Part shown: in pieces, positions 7,426 through 16,176 of the stretch
Layout: each line of letters starts with the position of its first letter
Numbering within the stretch: the first letter of the stretch is position 1
Source of the DNA: JAZOTK01 sp045534775
GTDB taxonomy: Bacteria; Bacillota; Clostridia; RUG12999
Direction: 5' to 3'
DNA: 52,105 bases
Assembly (NCBI GenBank): GCA_045534775.1
Contig: JAZSKI010000017.1
Location: 1-52,105, forward strand
Position numbers and translations under genes: made by a program
The notes under the pieces: generated by a model
The model's database searches: none
What the model was told of the DNA's origin: nothing
What the model saw: the letters and a program-made list of their open reading frames with translations, nothing else

Positions 7426-7438
7426 CGGTGGTGATATA

Positions 7439-8041
7439 ATGGATACTGCAATTAAACAGGATTTTACCGTCAAGGTAGCTATTATGTATATCCTTAAAAA
7501 ATTCGGTGAAGCAATGGAAGATGAGGTTTTGACGGATATAGCTACGGGTGTCTGTGAAATCAATTATTTTACTTTAAAGCAATGTGAGCTTGAGCTTATA
7601 GATTCGGGATTTATTCACAGCTATAATAACGGCGGCACAGAATACCATCTTCTTACGGACAAAGGTAACCAGGCTTTGGATTTCTTTGTCAGCAAACTGC
7701 TTTACAGCGTTCGGCTTAAAATAAATGACTATATTAAAAGCTATACCCCCGGCAAACGCAACAGCAAATTTAACTGTGACATCATCCCCATAACCGACCT
7801 GGATTTCAATATTTTTGCCGAGTATATCGAAAACGGAAAAACTATGCTTAAAATAGAATTTTATGCCGGTAGCAGAGAGCAGGCGGAGGAGCTTGTTAAA
7901 AAAATCCGTCACAACCGTGATTTGATGTACGGTGACTTATATAAATATATTATGAAGCTGGCATCAACAGTTGAAAAGGAAGATATAAACGAAAATCCCA
8001 GATACGAGGATTTTGACGATAATATGAATTTTTTTGAATAA
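7439..8041 (+). CDS. DUF4364-like winged-helix protein
   Basis: 200 residues. The N-terminal 90 residues read as a winged-helix fold (KVAIMYILKKFGEA, then YFTLKQCELELIDSGFI, then a wing with YHLLTDKG), suggesting DNA binding. The rest is alpha/beta and unassigned. Proteins of this build in Clostridia are grouped as DUF4364; I assign the family by recognition of overall pattern only. It starts 13 bases after the malic enzyme stop (GGTGGTG site) and is followed at 14 bases by the cysteine-cluster gene, so it is co-transcribed and could regulate the operon. That is inference. Confidence 0.68.
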   Translation: MDTAIKQDFTVKVAIMYILKKFGEAMEDEVLTDIATGVCEINYFTLKQCELELIDSGFIHSYNNGGTEYHLLTDKGNQALDFFVSKLLYSVRLKINDYIKSYTPGKRNSKFNCDIIPITDLDFNIFAEYIENGKTMLKIEFYAGSREQAEELVKKIRHNRDLMYGDLYKYIMKLASTVEKEDINENPRYEDFDDNMNFFE

Positions 8042-8055
8042 CAGGCGGTGACAAA

Positions 8056-8565
8056 ATGAAATACGGAGATTTTTATAAATATGCCTACAGCCTTTTTGAG
8101 AGGGTTACCCCTCTTTTGGGTGATTGTGGCGTTATGTGCGAAAACGCCTGTTGCAAGGGCGACGAGGAAAGTGGAATGTACCTTTTCCCCGGCGAAGAGA
8201 TAATGTATAAAAATATGCCGTATTGGTTTAAAATCGAGGAATCCTCCTTTGAGTATTCCGATGATAAATATGCCGCTATTGCACTTTGTACCCCTTATTG
8301 TGACAGACGACTGCGCCCCCTTGCCTGCAGAATTTTCCCGTTACTGCCTTATATTACCGAAGCAGGCGAGCTGAAAATTATTATGGACCCACGCGGAAAA
8401 TCCATGTGCCCTCTTGCGGCAGGCGCAGAGCCGGGTCAGCTCAATCCCGATTTTGTCCGTCGGGTTACATATCTCGGAAAGCTTATGATAAGAAATAAAG
8501 TGCTTTATGAATATTTGGAACAGCTAAGCCGCTTGACAGACGATTACTTTGGTGGTTTACTTTAG
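8056..8565 (+). CDS. YkgJ-like cysteine-cluster protein
   Basis: 169 residues with cysteines arranged as CGVMCENACC near residue 24, CTPYC and RPLACRIFP in the middle, and MCPLA later. This resembles the zinc/iron-chelating YkgJ-type family, especially the LRPLACRIFP stretch. The function is unknown. It lies between the winged-helix gene and the fumarase gene; the fumarase has a 4Fe-4S cluster, so a role in metal handling is imaginable but unproven. The ribosome binding site is GGCGGTG. Confidence 0.65.
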   Translation: MKYGDFYKYAYSLFERVTPLLGDCGVMCENACCKGDEESGMYLFPGEEIMYKNMPYWFKIEESSFEYSDDKYAAIALCTPYCDRRLRPLACRIFPLLPYITEAGELKIIMDPRGKSMCPLAAGAEPGQLNPDFVRRVTYLGKLMIRNKVLYEYLEQLSRLTDDYFGGLL

Positions 8566-8579
8566 TGGGAGGTAGCATT

Positions 8580-9422
8580 ATGCGTGAAATAAATGTTTCG
8601 GAAATTACAAAAGTCGTTCGCGACCTTTGCATTTCCACTAACTGCAATCTGAATGATGATATCCTGCAAAGACTGAAAGAAGGTATAAACACAGAAAAAT
8701 CAGAGGTAGGGTCACAGATTTTGACTTCTCTTGCAGAAAATGCGAAAATCGCAAGAGAAAAGGGCGTGCCTATCTGTCAGGATACGGGTATGATGATAAT
8801 TTTTGCTCAAATAGGTCAGGATGTCCATATAACGGGCGGCAATATAACCGATGCCATAAATGAAGGTGTCCGCCGCGGCTACAGCGACGGATATTTGCGT
8901 AAATCTGTGGTAAAGGATCCATTAAGACGTGAAAATACGGGTGATAACACCCCTGCTATTATATATTATGATATTACAGACGGCGATAAAATAAAAATTA
9001 CTGCTATGCCAAAGGGCTTCGGAAGCGAAAATATGAGCAGTGTAAAAATGCTGAAGCCTTCAGACGGTGTTGAAGGTGTTATAGAATTTGTTACGGATAC
9101 GGTAAAAAAAGCAGGTCCAAACCCCTGTCCCCCTGTGGTAATCGGTGTGGGAATAGGCGGCAGTATGGACAAGGCGGCAATCCTTTCCAAAACAGCCCTG
9201 ACCCGCCCCGTAACCTCTCATAATCCCGATAAATATTACGAGGCTTTAGAAGAATTATTGCTTGAAAAAATAAACGAAACAGGCATTGGCCCTCAGGGGC
9301 TGGGCGGGAAAATAACGGCCCTTGGCGTAAATATTGAAGCCTATCCCACCCACATAGCAGGTCTGCCCGTAGCAGTGACCGTAAGCTGTCACGTAACCCG
9401 CCACGGAGAATGTGAAATATAA
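8580..9422 (+). CDS. Fumarate hydratase class I, alpha subunit
   Basis: Iron-sulfur fumarase/tartrate dehydratase alpha chain; with a beta chain it interconverts fumarate and malate. It has 280 residues, the usual alpha length. Likely cluster cysteines lie in CQDTG (Cys66), NPCPP (about 190) and SCHVTRHGE (about 270). The start at 8580 has GGGAGG six bases upstream; a GTG at 8565 is in frame but lies on that site. The beta subunit, normally adjacent in two-subunit class I enzymes, is absent: a terminator follows at once and the next gene is on the other strand. It could also be a tartrate dehydratase TtdA-type chain. Confidence 0.88.
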   Translation: MREINVSEITKVVRDLCISTNCNLNDDILQRLKEGINTEKSEVGSQILTSLAENAKIAREKGVPICQDTGMMIIFAQIGQDVHITGGNITDAINEGVRRGYSDGYLRKSVVKDPLRRENTGDNTPAIIYYDITDGDKIKITAMPKGFGSENMSSVKMLKPSDGVEGVIEFVTDTVKKAGPNPCPPVVIGVGIGGSMDKAAILSKTALTRPVTSHNPDKYYEALEELLLEKINETGIGPQGLGGKITALGVNIEAYPTHIAGLPVAVTVSCHVTRHGECEI

Positions 9423-9426
9423 AAGG

Positions 9427-9470
9427 TTCTCCCCTTTGACAGGTAATGTCGAAGGGGAGAATTTTAATTT
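9427..9470 (+). terminator. Terminator between fumarase and VanZ genes
   Basis: TTCTCCCCTT 9427-9436 pairs with AAGGGGAGAA 9452-9461, extended by an inner GAC/GTC, then TTTTAATTTTTATTT. It ends the plus-strand operon. The palindrome could also serve the minus-strand polysaccharide transcript, though its U-tract is poorer on that strand. Confidence 0.85.
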
Positions 9471-9851
9471 TTATTTCACCGGAGATTTTTTAAAATGTTT
9501 GATTATATAAGTTATTCCCATACCTATAGCCGCGCCTGCCCAGTCCTTCAGTAAATCTGCAAATTCAAAGGCTCTGCCTTCCTTCAGAATTTCCTGGTAG
9601 CTTTCATCAAATACGGCAAAGAGAAAACAGAACAAAGCTGTCAAAGCTAGTGCTTTCTTCATATTCCAATATTCCTTCGCCAGACACAGGGCATTTATTC
9701 CCAGGAAGAAAAACAGCACTATATGTGCAACATAACGAAGCTCGTCGTTCTTTTCAGCTACATAATTATCTCTGGAGGATGTGTCTGCAGGTTCTTCCGA
9801 AACCGCAGAAATTATCTTTTCCGTCACATTTGTACTCAAAGCGTTGGACAT
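9471..9851 (-). CDS. VanZ-like membrane protein, start uncertain
   Basis: A VanZ-family integral membrane protein: AHIVLFFFLGINAL with the conserved His, then DESYQEIL, GRAFEFADLLKDWAGAAIGMG. The family name comes from teicoplanin resistance, but most members have no known role. The only ATG in frame is at 9851 and gives 126 residues. The frame is open upstream to about 9935 and encodes a clear hydrophobic helix (CILIFLFIINVFVILAF) and a GGGGGAG ribosome binding site, but no standard start codon is there, only ATA/AAG codons. I think the real N-terminus is this extension. It follows the nucleotidyltransferase gene closely and is probably the last gene of the polysaccharide operon. Confidence 0.72.
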   Translation of the reverse strand: MSNALSTNVTEKIISAVSEEPADTSSRDNYVAEKNDELRYVAHIVLFFFLGINALCLAKEYWNMKKALALTALFCFLFAVFDESYQEILKEGRAFEFADLLKDWAGAAIGMGITYIIKHFKKSPVK

Positions 9852-9966
9852 CTCTGCCGATTGAGTTGAAAATGCTAAAATAACGAAAACATTAATTATA
9901 AATAAAAATATAAGTATACATCTTTTTATAAATATCTCCCCCTTGAGGTTATATCCGAAAATAATG

Positions 9967-11130
9967 CTATAATCCTATTTCCCGTAAAAGCTCCTTTGCT
10001 TCGTCGGCCTTTCCCTTCGGGATGTTCCTGCTGTATTCAAGCTCCTGCCGGGTTTCCTTTGCAACGCCGCGAATAAGAAGGTTTATCCATCTGTACACGT
10101 GCATAAAGGGCAGTAGCCATCCATGCTTTAATAATATGGGGTAATACCTTTTCATAGTACAATATGGCAAGAATATTCTGGAAATTATATATTGCACTTT
10201 TCCGCCTTTTTTCTGCTGTTGCACTAATATTTTGTTTTCAATATTTCCGTGGACGCCGCCTGAAATTATAAAATTCTGCATCTTTTCGGTAACAGCATCA
10301 CATTCCTCGCCTTCAAGCCAAACCCTGCTGAGTCTGCGGGCTTTTTCGCTGAATTTCAGTAATTTCCCCCGTTTAAGCAAGCTGTCGCGCTTTTCTCTGT
10401 TTATATTTTCAATATTATCCAAAATCCATAAATCTATAAATGGTCTTATGCCGCAACCGCCTATCTGCAGGTGCTTTGCCATATGTGCTATATGGAAAAA
10501 ATAAAACATCTCGTCTGTCATTTCGTGGTAACAGGTGTATCCTTCTTTGGGTTGCACGTAATTCCATACATCATCAAGCATCTTCGTTATTTCTTTTGAA
10601 ATCCCGTCATCTATCAGTCCGAAATGAAGCTCTACGTGGACTTCTGAAGGCGAATATAGACATATATCATATTCATTCTGTTCGTGTTCGCTATATTGAA
10701 GCTCTTTTACCAGACACGAAACAGCATTTCTTAAATCCTCTTTTTTAACCAGAATATCTATATCGCTGCTTGTCCGCATCCACGGGTTTGGGTAATATTT
10801 TCTTATTTCAGAGCCTTTCAGCGGCACAAAGGAGATTTTTGCTTTTTCAAACACATTACATATTCTTGTAAGCTCATAGTTTAATTTTTCATAACGGTAA
10901 ACCGCTATAAGCGGAACCTGGTCAATATTAGTCGTCCCTTTTTCAATAATATCATTTTTTATGATTCCCATGGCCACAAGCTGTGAAACATCATGTTTTT
11001 GAGCAAGCCGGAGAACTTTTACTAAATTTTCTTTATCTGCCAGAAATTCTTTTTCGGTATCATCTACAGGCTTGTCGCTGAAAGCAGCCCTAAGTGCGGC
11101 AAACAAAGCCTTATTAATATTTTCTTCCAT
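9967..11130 (-). CDS. Nucleotidyltransferase-fold protein (NTP_transf_5 type)
   Basis: 387 residues. The middle holds FVPLKGSEIRKYYPNPWMRTSSDIDILV, the mark of the NTP_transf_5 family, with the DID metal site of a nucleotidyltransferase. Members are common in surface polysaccharide loci, but the nucleotide and target are not known. The ATG at 11130 is used; a GTG at 11139 is an alternative and both lie just after GGCGG. It is the penultimate gene of the polysaccharide operon, almost touching the dehydrogenase gene. It may modify a sugar, lipid or protein; I cannot say which. Confidence 0.75.
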   Translation of the reverse strand: MEENINKALFAALRAAFSDKPVDDTEKEFLADKENLVKVLRLAQKHDVSQLVAMGIIKNDIIEKGTTNIDQVPLIAVYRYEKLNYELTRICNVFEKAKISFVPLKGSEIRKYYPNPWMRTSSDIDILVKKEDLRNAVSCLVKELQYSEHEQNEYDICLYSPSEVHVELHFGLIDDGISKEITKMLDDVWNYVQPKEGYTCYHEMTDEMFYFFHIAHMAKHLQIGGCGIRPFIDLWILDNIENINREKRDSLLKRGKLLKFSEKARRLSRVWLEGEECDAVTEKMQNFIISGGVHGNIENKILVQQQKKGGKVQYIISRIFLPYCTMKRYYPILLKHGWLLPFMHVYRWINLLIRGVAKETRQELEYSRNIPKGKADEAKELLREIGL

Positions 11131-11144
11131 ATAAGTCACCGCCT

Positions 11145-12383
11145 TCAGTCTCTCCTGAACAAGTCTCTTGTATAAACCTTTTCGTCTACATCATCCAAAC
11201 AGCTGTCATATCTGTTGGCAACTATGGCATCGGATATTTTTTTAAATTCCTCCAGGTTATTCACAATTCTGCTTCCAAAAAAGGTACTGCCGTCATTTAA
11301 GGTTGGTTCGTATATGACAACCGTTGCACCCTTTGCTTTAATTCGTTTAATAACTCCCTGGATACTGCTTTGGCGGAAATTATCGGAATTTGATTTCATA
11401 GTTAATCTGTAAATCCCGATAACACAGGGATGCTCTTTGCTTTCATTATAGTCGCCGCAGCTGTAGTAATCATAATAGCCCGCCATATTCAATATCTGAT
11501 TGGCAATAAAATCTTTTCGGGTACGGTTACTCTCTACTATGGCACTCATCATATTCTGCGGTACACTCTCGTAGTTGGCAAGTAACTGTTTGGTGTCCTT
11601 CGGCAAACAATAGCCGCCATACCCGAAGGAAGGATTGTTGTATTGGTCTCCTATGCGCGGGTCAAGGCAAACCCCTTTAATAATCTGTTTTGTGTCAAGT
11701 CCCTTCACTTCTGCGTAGGTATCAAGCTCGTTGAAATAAGAAACGCGAAGTGCCAGATAGGTATTTGCGAACAGCTTTACCGCCTCTGCCTCGGTGCTTC
11801 TCATAAACAGGGTATCAATGTTTTCTTTTACAGCACCTTCCTGCAAAAGTGCCGCAAAGGCTTTTGCCGCCTCTGCTATTCTCGGATTATCCATATCCGC
11901 ACCTATGATAATGCGGCTGGGATACAGATTATCGTATAACGCCTTAGATTCTCTTAAAAATTCAGGGCTGAACATAATATTATCCGTATTATATTTTTTT
12001 CGTACCGATTCGGTGTAGCCTACGGGAATGGTGGATTTAATAACCATTACAGCTCTTGGGTTTACCGATAGTACCGTTTCAATTACAGCTTCAACTGCCG
12101 AGGTATCAAAAAAGTTTTTTGCACTGTCGTAATTTGTCGGTGCGGAAATAACAACAAACTCCGCATCACCGTAAGCTGATTTACCGTCTAAGGTTGCGGT
12201 TAAATCAAGTTCCTTTTCGGCAAAATATTTTTCAATATATTCATCTTGTATAGGAGATTTCCTGCTGTTAATCATCTCCACCTTTTCAGGAATAATATCC
12301 ACCGCCGTTACCTGATGGTGCTGTGCCAACAATGTGGCTATAGATAAACCGACATAGCCGGTACCTGCAACTGCTATTTTCAT
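11145..12383 (-). CDS. UDP-glucose 6-dehydrogenase family
   Basis: Oxidises UDP-glucose to UDP-glucuronate with two NAD+. 412 residues. The N-terminal Rossmann motif is GTGYVGLSIA; APTNYD and KSTIPVG follow; the catalytic Cys sits in FGYGGYCLPKDTKQL; the C-terminal domain ends the chain. The single-polypeptide length fits the short bacterial UGD form. Given the C5-epimerase in the same operon, UDP-glucuronate supply for the polymer is the likely role; UDP-N-acetylmannosamine dehydrogenase is a weaker alternative. It starts 24 bases after the flippase gene ends. Confidence 0.9.
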   Translation of the reverse strand: MKIAVAGTGYVGLSIATLLAQHHQVTAVDIIPEKVEMINSRKSPIQDEYIEKYFAEKELDLTATLDGKSAYGDAEFVVISAPTNYDSAKNFFDTSAVEAVIETVLSVNPRAVMVIKSTIPVGYTESVRKKYNTDNIMFSPEFLRESKALYDNLYPSRIIIGADMDNPRIAEAAKAFAALLQEGAVKENIDTLFMRSTEAEAVKLFANTYLALRVSYFNELDTYAEVKGLDTKQIIKGVCLDPRIGDQYNNPSFGYGGYCLPKDTKQLLANYESVPQNMMSAIVESNRTRKDFIANQILNMAGYYDYYSCGDYNESKEHPCVIGIYRLTMKSNSDNFRQSSIQGVIKRIKAKGATVVIYEPTLNDGSTFFGSRIVNNLEEFKKISDAIVANRYDSCLDDVDEKVYTRDLFRRD

Positions 12384-12407
12384 TTTGTACCTCCGAAATG
12401 TTTATTC

Positions 12408-13958
12408 TCACGCTTTCCTCTTTGTAACAAAGCCCTTTATATATGCAACCGTTTCCTTAAAAATCGTTGTTCTGCCGTATATTATCAATGATAATCCGGT
12501 TACTGCTACGGCACAGACCGTTCCGTGAACTATGAAGGAAATCAACGGATTTTCAATTTTTATAAAACTGTTTAACGCCGCTGATACCATCACGCCTAAA
12601 ACAACTACGACAAACCATACGGCATATTCTTTAAAATAATTGATAACCTTTTCTTTAAAGGCATGCTTGTATATTACGTATGGGTCAAACCAAAACTGTG
12701 TCACCAGTCTTGCAATTACCGAGCCTGCATAAACACCGGGCGCTCCCCATACAAGGGCTCCCGTAATTGAAGCTATTATATTAATTATTGCCATTATCAG
12801 CGGTCTATACTGTCCTTGTACGAAGAGACCGTTTGCATCTCTGTAGGATGCGACAAGGGTAGTATTCCCTTTCAGGAAGAAGTCAAAGCACAGAAAGAAA
12901 ACCAGCCATTTATCTATGATATACTCTCCTCCCAGCCAGACATCTCCTACAAATTCATCAAGCAACACATACAGACACACCGAACATAACGCAAAGAAAT
13001 AGGTGCAGACAAAATTCATAATTCTGAAAAGCAAATACTGTCTCTTCCTGTCCTCCGATGCCGCAAGGTTTCCTATGCTTGACGTAACAGAGCTTAAAAA
13101 CTGGAGCGCCAACGCGTAAATCTCGTTTATTATCATGCTATAGTTTGATATGAACCCGACTATCGCCGAGCTGATCATAGAAGATACGATAATACTGTTT
13201 GTTCCGTTAAGAACCGTACCCGATACCTTGTACAGCGATAATGCCTTTACATTTTTAAAAATAGATTTCCTTTCCTCTTTTGAAACCCTTTCCTTCGGAT
13301 AGGCTTTAATGGTTGTGAATTTTTTATCTGCAATCAAGGCACTTACTCCGTTTTGCAGTGCGGTAAACGCTATAGTCAAAATGAGATATAGTATAAAATC
13401 CTTCCATATCGCTATAACAACAATCTGAAAAATTGTTCTTACAATTACAAAAATTGCATTGACTGCCGAAATAACATATCCCTGCTGATTTGCCGTCAGC
13501 AGTGTTGATTTGTAAATTAAAAGATATGATACCGATGTGTTTAAAACATACAGAAAATATATAAGTCTTATATCCTCTTTTACGTTGGGCACATCTGTTA
13601 TAATATGATTAACAAAGGGTAGTAATGCCGCTCCGACTAAAAATACGACCGCCGCAATGGTCCTGTATGCGGCTTTATATAAATTCATCAGTCCCGCTAT
13701 CCGGCAATAGTCCTTTTCAGCCAGTGGTTTATACAGAGAATAGGTTATTGCAGAGCCTATCCCCAGCTCTGCAAAAGACAGCACCATCAGAACCTGCGTA
13801 AAAACTGATGATACGCTTGTATATTCAATGCCTAAATATGCTATGAAAATCGTCCTTGATGCAAAATTCGCAATAAGGGCTACTAATTTATATATGAGCC
13901 CCACACTTGTATTGGCTATTGTTTTTTTTACTCTTGACCCATCACTTCGGCTATTCAT
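12408..13958 (-). CDS. Polysaccharide flippase, Wzx/MOP superfamily
   Basis: 516 residues with about 12-14 hydrophobic segments spread over the full length and an N-terminus typical of the family (KKTIANTSVGLIYKLVALIANFASRTIF, quoted here in part only for its first segments: positively charged start then helix one). It is expected to flip undecaprenyl-linked repeat units across the membrane. It overlaps the ATP-grasp gene by eight bases, so the two are translationally coupled. Presence with a Wzy-like polymerase points to a Wzx/Wzy-type pathway. No Wzz or tyrosine-kinase length regulator is in the operon. Confidence 0.88.
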   Translation of the reverse strand: MNSRSDGSRVKKTIANTSVGLIYKLVALIANFASRTIFIAYLGIEYTSVSSVFTQVLMVLSFAELGIGSAITYSLYKPLAEKDYCRIAGLMNLYKAAYRTIAAVVFLVGAALLPFVNHIITDVPNVKEDIRLIYFLYVLNTSVSYLLIYKSTLLTANQQGYVISAVNAIFVIVRTIFQIVVIAIWKDFILYLILTIAFTALQNGVSALIADKKFTTIKAYPKERVSKEERKSIFKNVKALSLYKVSGTVLNGTNSIIVSSMISSAIVGFISNYSMIINEIYALALQFLSSVTSSIGNLAASEDRKRQYLLFRIMNFVCTYFFALCSVCLYVLLDEFVGDVWLGGEYIIDKWLVFFLCFDFFLKGNTTLVASYRDANGLFVQGQYRPLIMAIINIIASITGALVWGAPGVYAGSVIARLVTQFWFDPYVIYKHAFKEKVINYFKEYAVWFVVVVLGVMVSAALNSFIKIENPLISFIVHGTVCAVAVTGLSLIIYGRTTIFKETVAYIKGFVTKRKA

Positions 13959-14976
13959 ATACTTTCCCTTCCAATATGCTCTTTAATGCAGGCTTCAGAC
14001 CTTCCTCATCATTCCCGCGGGCAACCTGCATTACTACACTGCAGAAGCTTTCATTACCTTCAATAATATCAATTTCACCGGATTCTGTAACTGCTACATC
14101 CCAAGCCACAATACCGATTTGCGGTACTACCTCTGCCGCTTTTTTAACCGTTTCCACGGCTGCCTCCCAGCAAGGTATATAAAAATCTTCTTCTGAATCT
14201 TCCAAAAACTGCTCTTGTCGGGATTCACATGCCGATAATTTGACAAAAAACGGCGAGTTTATTTTTCCTGTTTCTATATCTATACCCGCCATTTTTCCGC
14301 CTTGGGAAAAATTATCTATTTTGGCATCCTCTCCCCTGCCCGCTCTTACTCCGGCAAACAAAAGAGTTACACCGAAGTCATTTCTCACGGTTACTATCCT
14401 CATGGTGTTTAAGGAAGTAGGGTTTAATTTTTTCAGTTTGGTATGATTGTATATCTGCTCTTCAATCAGATTAAAATTCTGTTCCTTTATGTGTGCCAAA
14501 ATCTCATCAAGATCATCATTTTCCGTAATATTTATTACTTCAACCTGTTTTCCGCTGTCGCCGTAGCTTGCCTTTGCAACAACATTTTTATGCTTCGCTA
14601 AAAATGCTTTTACTTCTTCATCCGACAGCCCATCAGTGCATATCCACGCTCTTTTTATAAACTCCGAAAATTTATCTAAAAACTGTACCTTCTCATGAAA
14701 TAAATTTCTGTATTCTTTTTTGTTGATTTTATCATAAAGCTTGAAATTATAAAATGTCGTTATGTAAGTATTTCTGTTTTCGGGCGAACGGAAATAGAAA
14801 TTCAAATCTCCGTATTCACCCCAGATTGCACCGTATTTTAAGGCACATCCTATCATATCAATAATAATTTTAAAGCGCGATATGTTTTGTTGCTGTGAAA
14901 TTCTTGAAGCTACAGCTATTAAATCTTTCCGCTTATTCTTTTTATACAAATAATACAGTGGGTCTAATATATACAT
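13951..14976 (-). CDS. Sugar-transfer-associated ATP-grasp protein
   Basis: 341 residues. The ATP-grasp core is visible as VVAKASYGDSGKQVEV (nucleotide-binding lysine and glycine loop), NLIEEQIYNH, LNTMRIVTV and, at the C-terminus, AWDVAVTESGEIDIIEGNES with metal-binding Asp/Glu/Asn. This matches the family called sugar-transfer-associated ATP-grasp. Such proteins have been predicted to make amide-like bonds on surface polysaccharides, which would fit the amino-acid-type enzymes in this operon. The substrate is unknown. It precedes the flippase gene in transcription and overlaps it by eight bases. Confidence 0.8.
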   Translation of the reverse strand: MYILDPLYYLYKKNKRKDLIAVASRISQQQNISRFKIIIDMIGCALKYGAIWGEYGDLNFYFRSPENRNTYITTFYNFKLYDKINKKEYRNLFHEKVQFLDKFSEFIKRAWICTDGLSDEEVKAFLAKHKNVVAKASYGDSGKQVEVINITENDDLDEILAHIKEQNFNLIEEQIYNHTKLKKLNPTSLNTMRIVTVRNDFGVTLLFAGVRAGRGEDAKIDNFSQGGKMAGIDIETGKINSPFFVKLSACESRQEQFLEDSEEDFYIPCWEAAVETVKKAAEVVPQIGIVAWDVAVTESGEIDIIEGNESFCSVVMQVARGNDEEGLKPALKSILEGKVYE

Positions 14977-14993
14977 TCCAATTCCTCCTTATG

Positions 14994-16157
14994 TTAATTT
15001 TGTCTTAAAATGTCAGATTTCAGTCTTGCTATAAATTTTTCAAACTCTTCTGCTTCCTTTGCCGTTGCCGCCTTGATTCTATCGTCATAGCTTCCCCTTA
15101 AAGCCTCATCAACAGTATTCAATATATCTTCGTTTTTCGTGCTTTTCCCATCATAGTAAAGCTCCGGCAGGCAAAAGCGGGTTATAAACAAATCCTTAAG
15201 CTTGCCTTCATAATTTTCATCATTATATCCCGAATAATCTATTGCTACTGCAGGTGTTCCCTGTACTAAAGACAGCAGGCAACCGTGAAAATAGCTTGTT
15301 ACTACTACCGCCGCCTCCGATAATACCGCCGCCCATTCAAAAGGCGTCAAATCATAGAGATAATAATCCGCATCTGCCAAAGGATTAAAAAGAGTTATTA
15401 TTTGATATTCGTCGGAATATTTTTCTCTGATTTTTTTAACCATCTCAGATTTTGGCATCATCACGACCATATATTTTTTTCTTAAATCGCATTTATGGGT
15501 TTTAAGTATTCGCTCTTTATAGTTTTCCGCAAGGCTTTTAATTCGTTTTTTATCAATAAACAAAGTCGGGTCACAGCAATGCACCGGTTTCACATTGTCA
15601 TTGCAATATGTTACAAATTTTTCCGTATTGGCATCACGCACACCGATTAATTTCATTTTTTCAAAAGCTGTTGCGCATTCCTCCATCTGCGTCCTTGCCT
15701 CTTCAAGATAGCGCAACCCGTGAACTGATGCCGCATAGGTTACAACCTTGCATTTTTTAAAGTCATATAAGGGAATAAACGCCGATGGATAGCCGTTTTG
15801 CTTCCAGTTAAAAACCGCATCGCTGCCTATAATCAAAATATCATAGTTATTATCAATATATGAATACAGCTCTTTTAAATCCTTAAATTTATTTTTCTTT
15901 GAAAGAGATAACCGGCTATAAGATTTTTTAAAAGCATTGATTTTTTTAATATTATACCAAAATCCCGTCTTAATTCCGTAATGTTTTATATCACATAACA
16001 CATTTATCATTATTCTGCTGCTTTCATCTGATGCAACATAATCAATTATTTCCACCTCATCAGGGAAAAGTGTTGATAATTTTTCTGAGAAGGAAAAGGA
16101 TTGCAAAAATGCGCCGTAATTTATCGGTTTATGAAATGTTAATATGCCTATTTTCAT
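14994..16157 (-). CDS. Polysaccharide pyruvyl transferase family protein
   Basis: 387 residues, N-terminus MKIGILTFHKPINYGAFLQ, a hallmark of the PF04230 pyruvyltransferase family. Later motifs are LIIGSDAVFNWK, YAASVHG, GVRDANTEKF, CCDPTLF and TSYFHGCLLSLVQGTPAVAIDY, in the expected order. It would add a pyruvate ketal to a sugar from phosphoenolpyruvate, or be one of the glycosyltransferase-like relatives in this family. The start at 16157 has AGGAGGAG directly upstream; the longer frame from 16199 runs into the polymerase gene. The polymerase stop lies 20 bases before this start. Confidence 0.85.
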   Translation of the reverse strand: MKIGILTFHKPINYGAFLQSFSFSEKLSTLFPDEVEIIDYVASDESSRIMINVLCDIKHYGIKTGFWYNIKKINAFKKSYSRLSLSKKNKFKDLKELYSYIDNNYDILIIGSDAVFNWKQNGYPSAFIPLYDFKKCKVVTYAASVHGLRYLEEARTQMEECATAFEKMKLIGVRDANTEKFVTYCNDNVKPVHCCDPTLFIDKKRIKSLAENYKERILKTHKCDLRKKYMVVMMPKSEMVKKIREKYSDEYQIITLFNPLADADYYLYDLTPFEWAAVLSEAAVVVTSYFHGCLLSLVQGTPAVAIDYSGYNDENYEGKLKDLFITRFCLPELYYDGKSTKNEDILNTVDEALRGSYDDRIKAATAKEAEEFEKFIARLKSDILRQN

Positions 16158-16176
16158 ATTACTCCTCCTAAAAAAT

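Noticed and set aside
9427..9470. Regulatory RNA hairpin after the fumarase gene
   Set aside because: A stem followed by a U-rich tail directly after a stop codon is a simple terminator.
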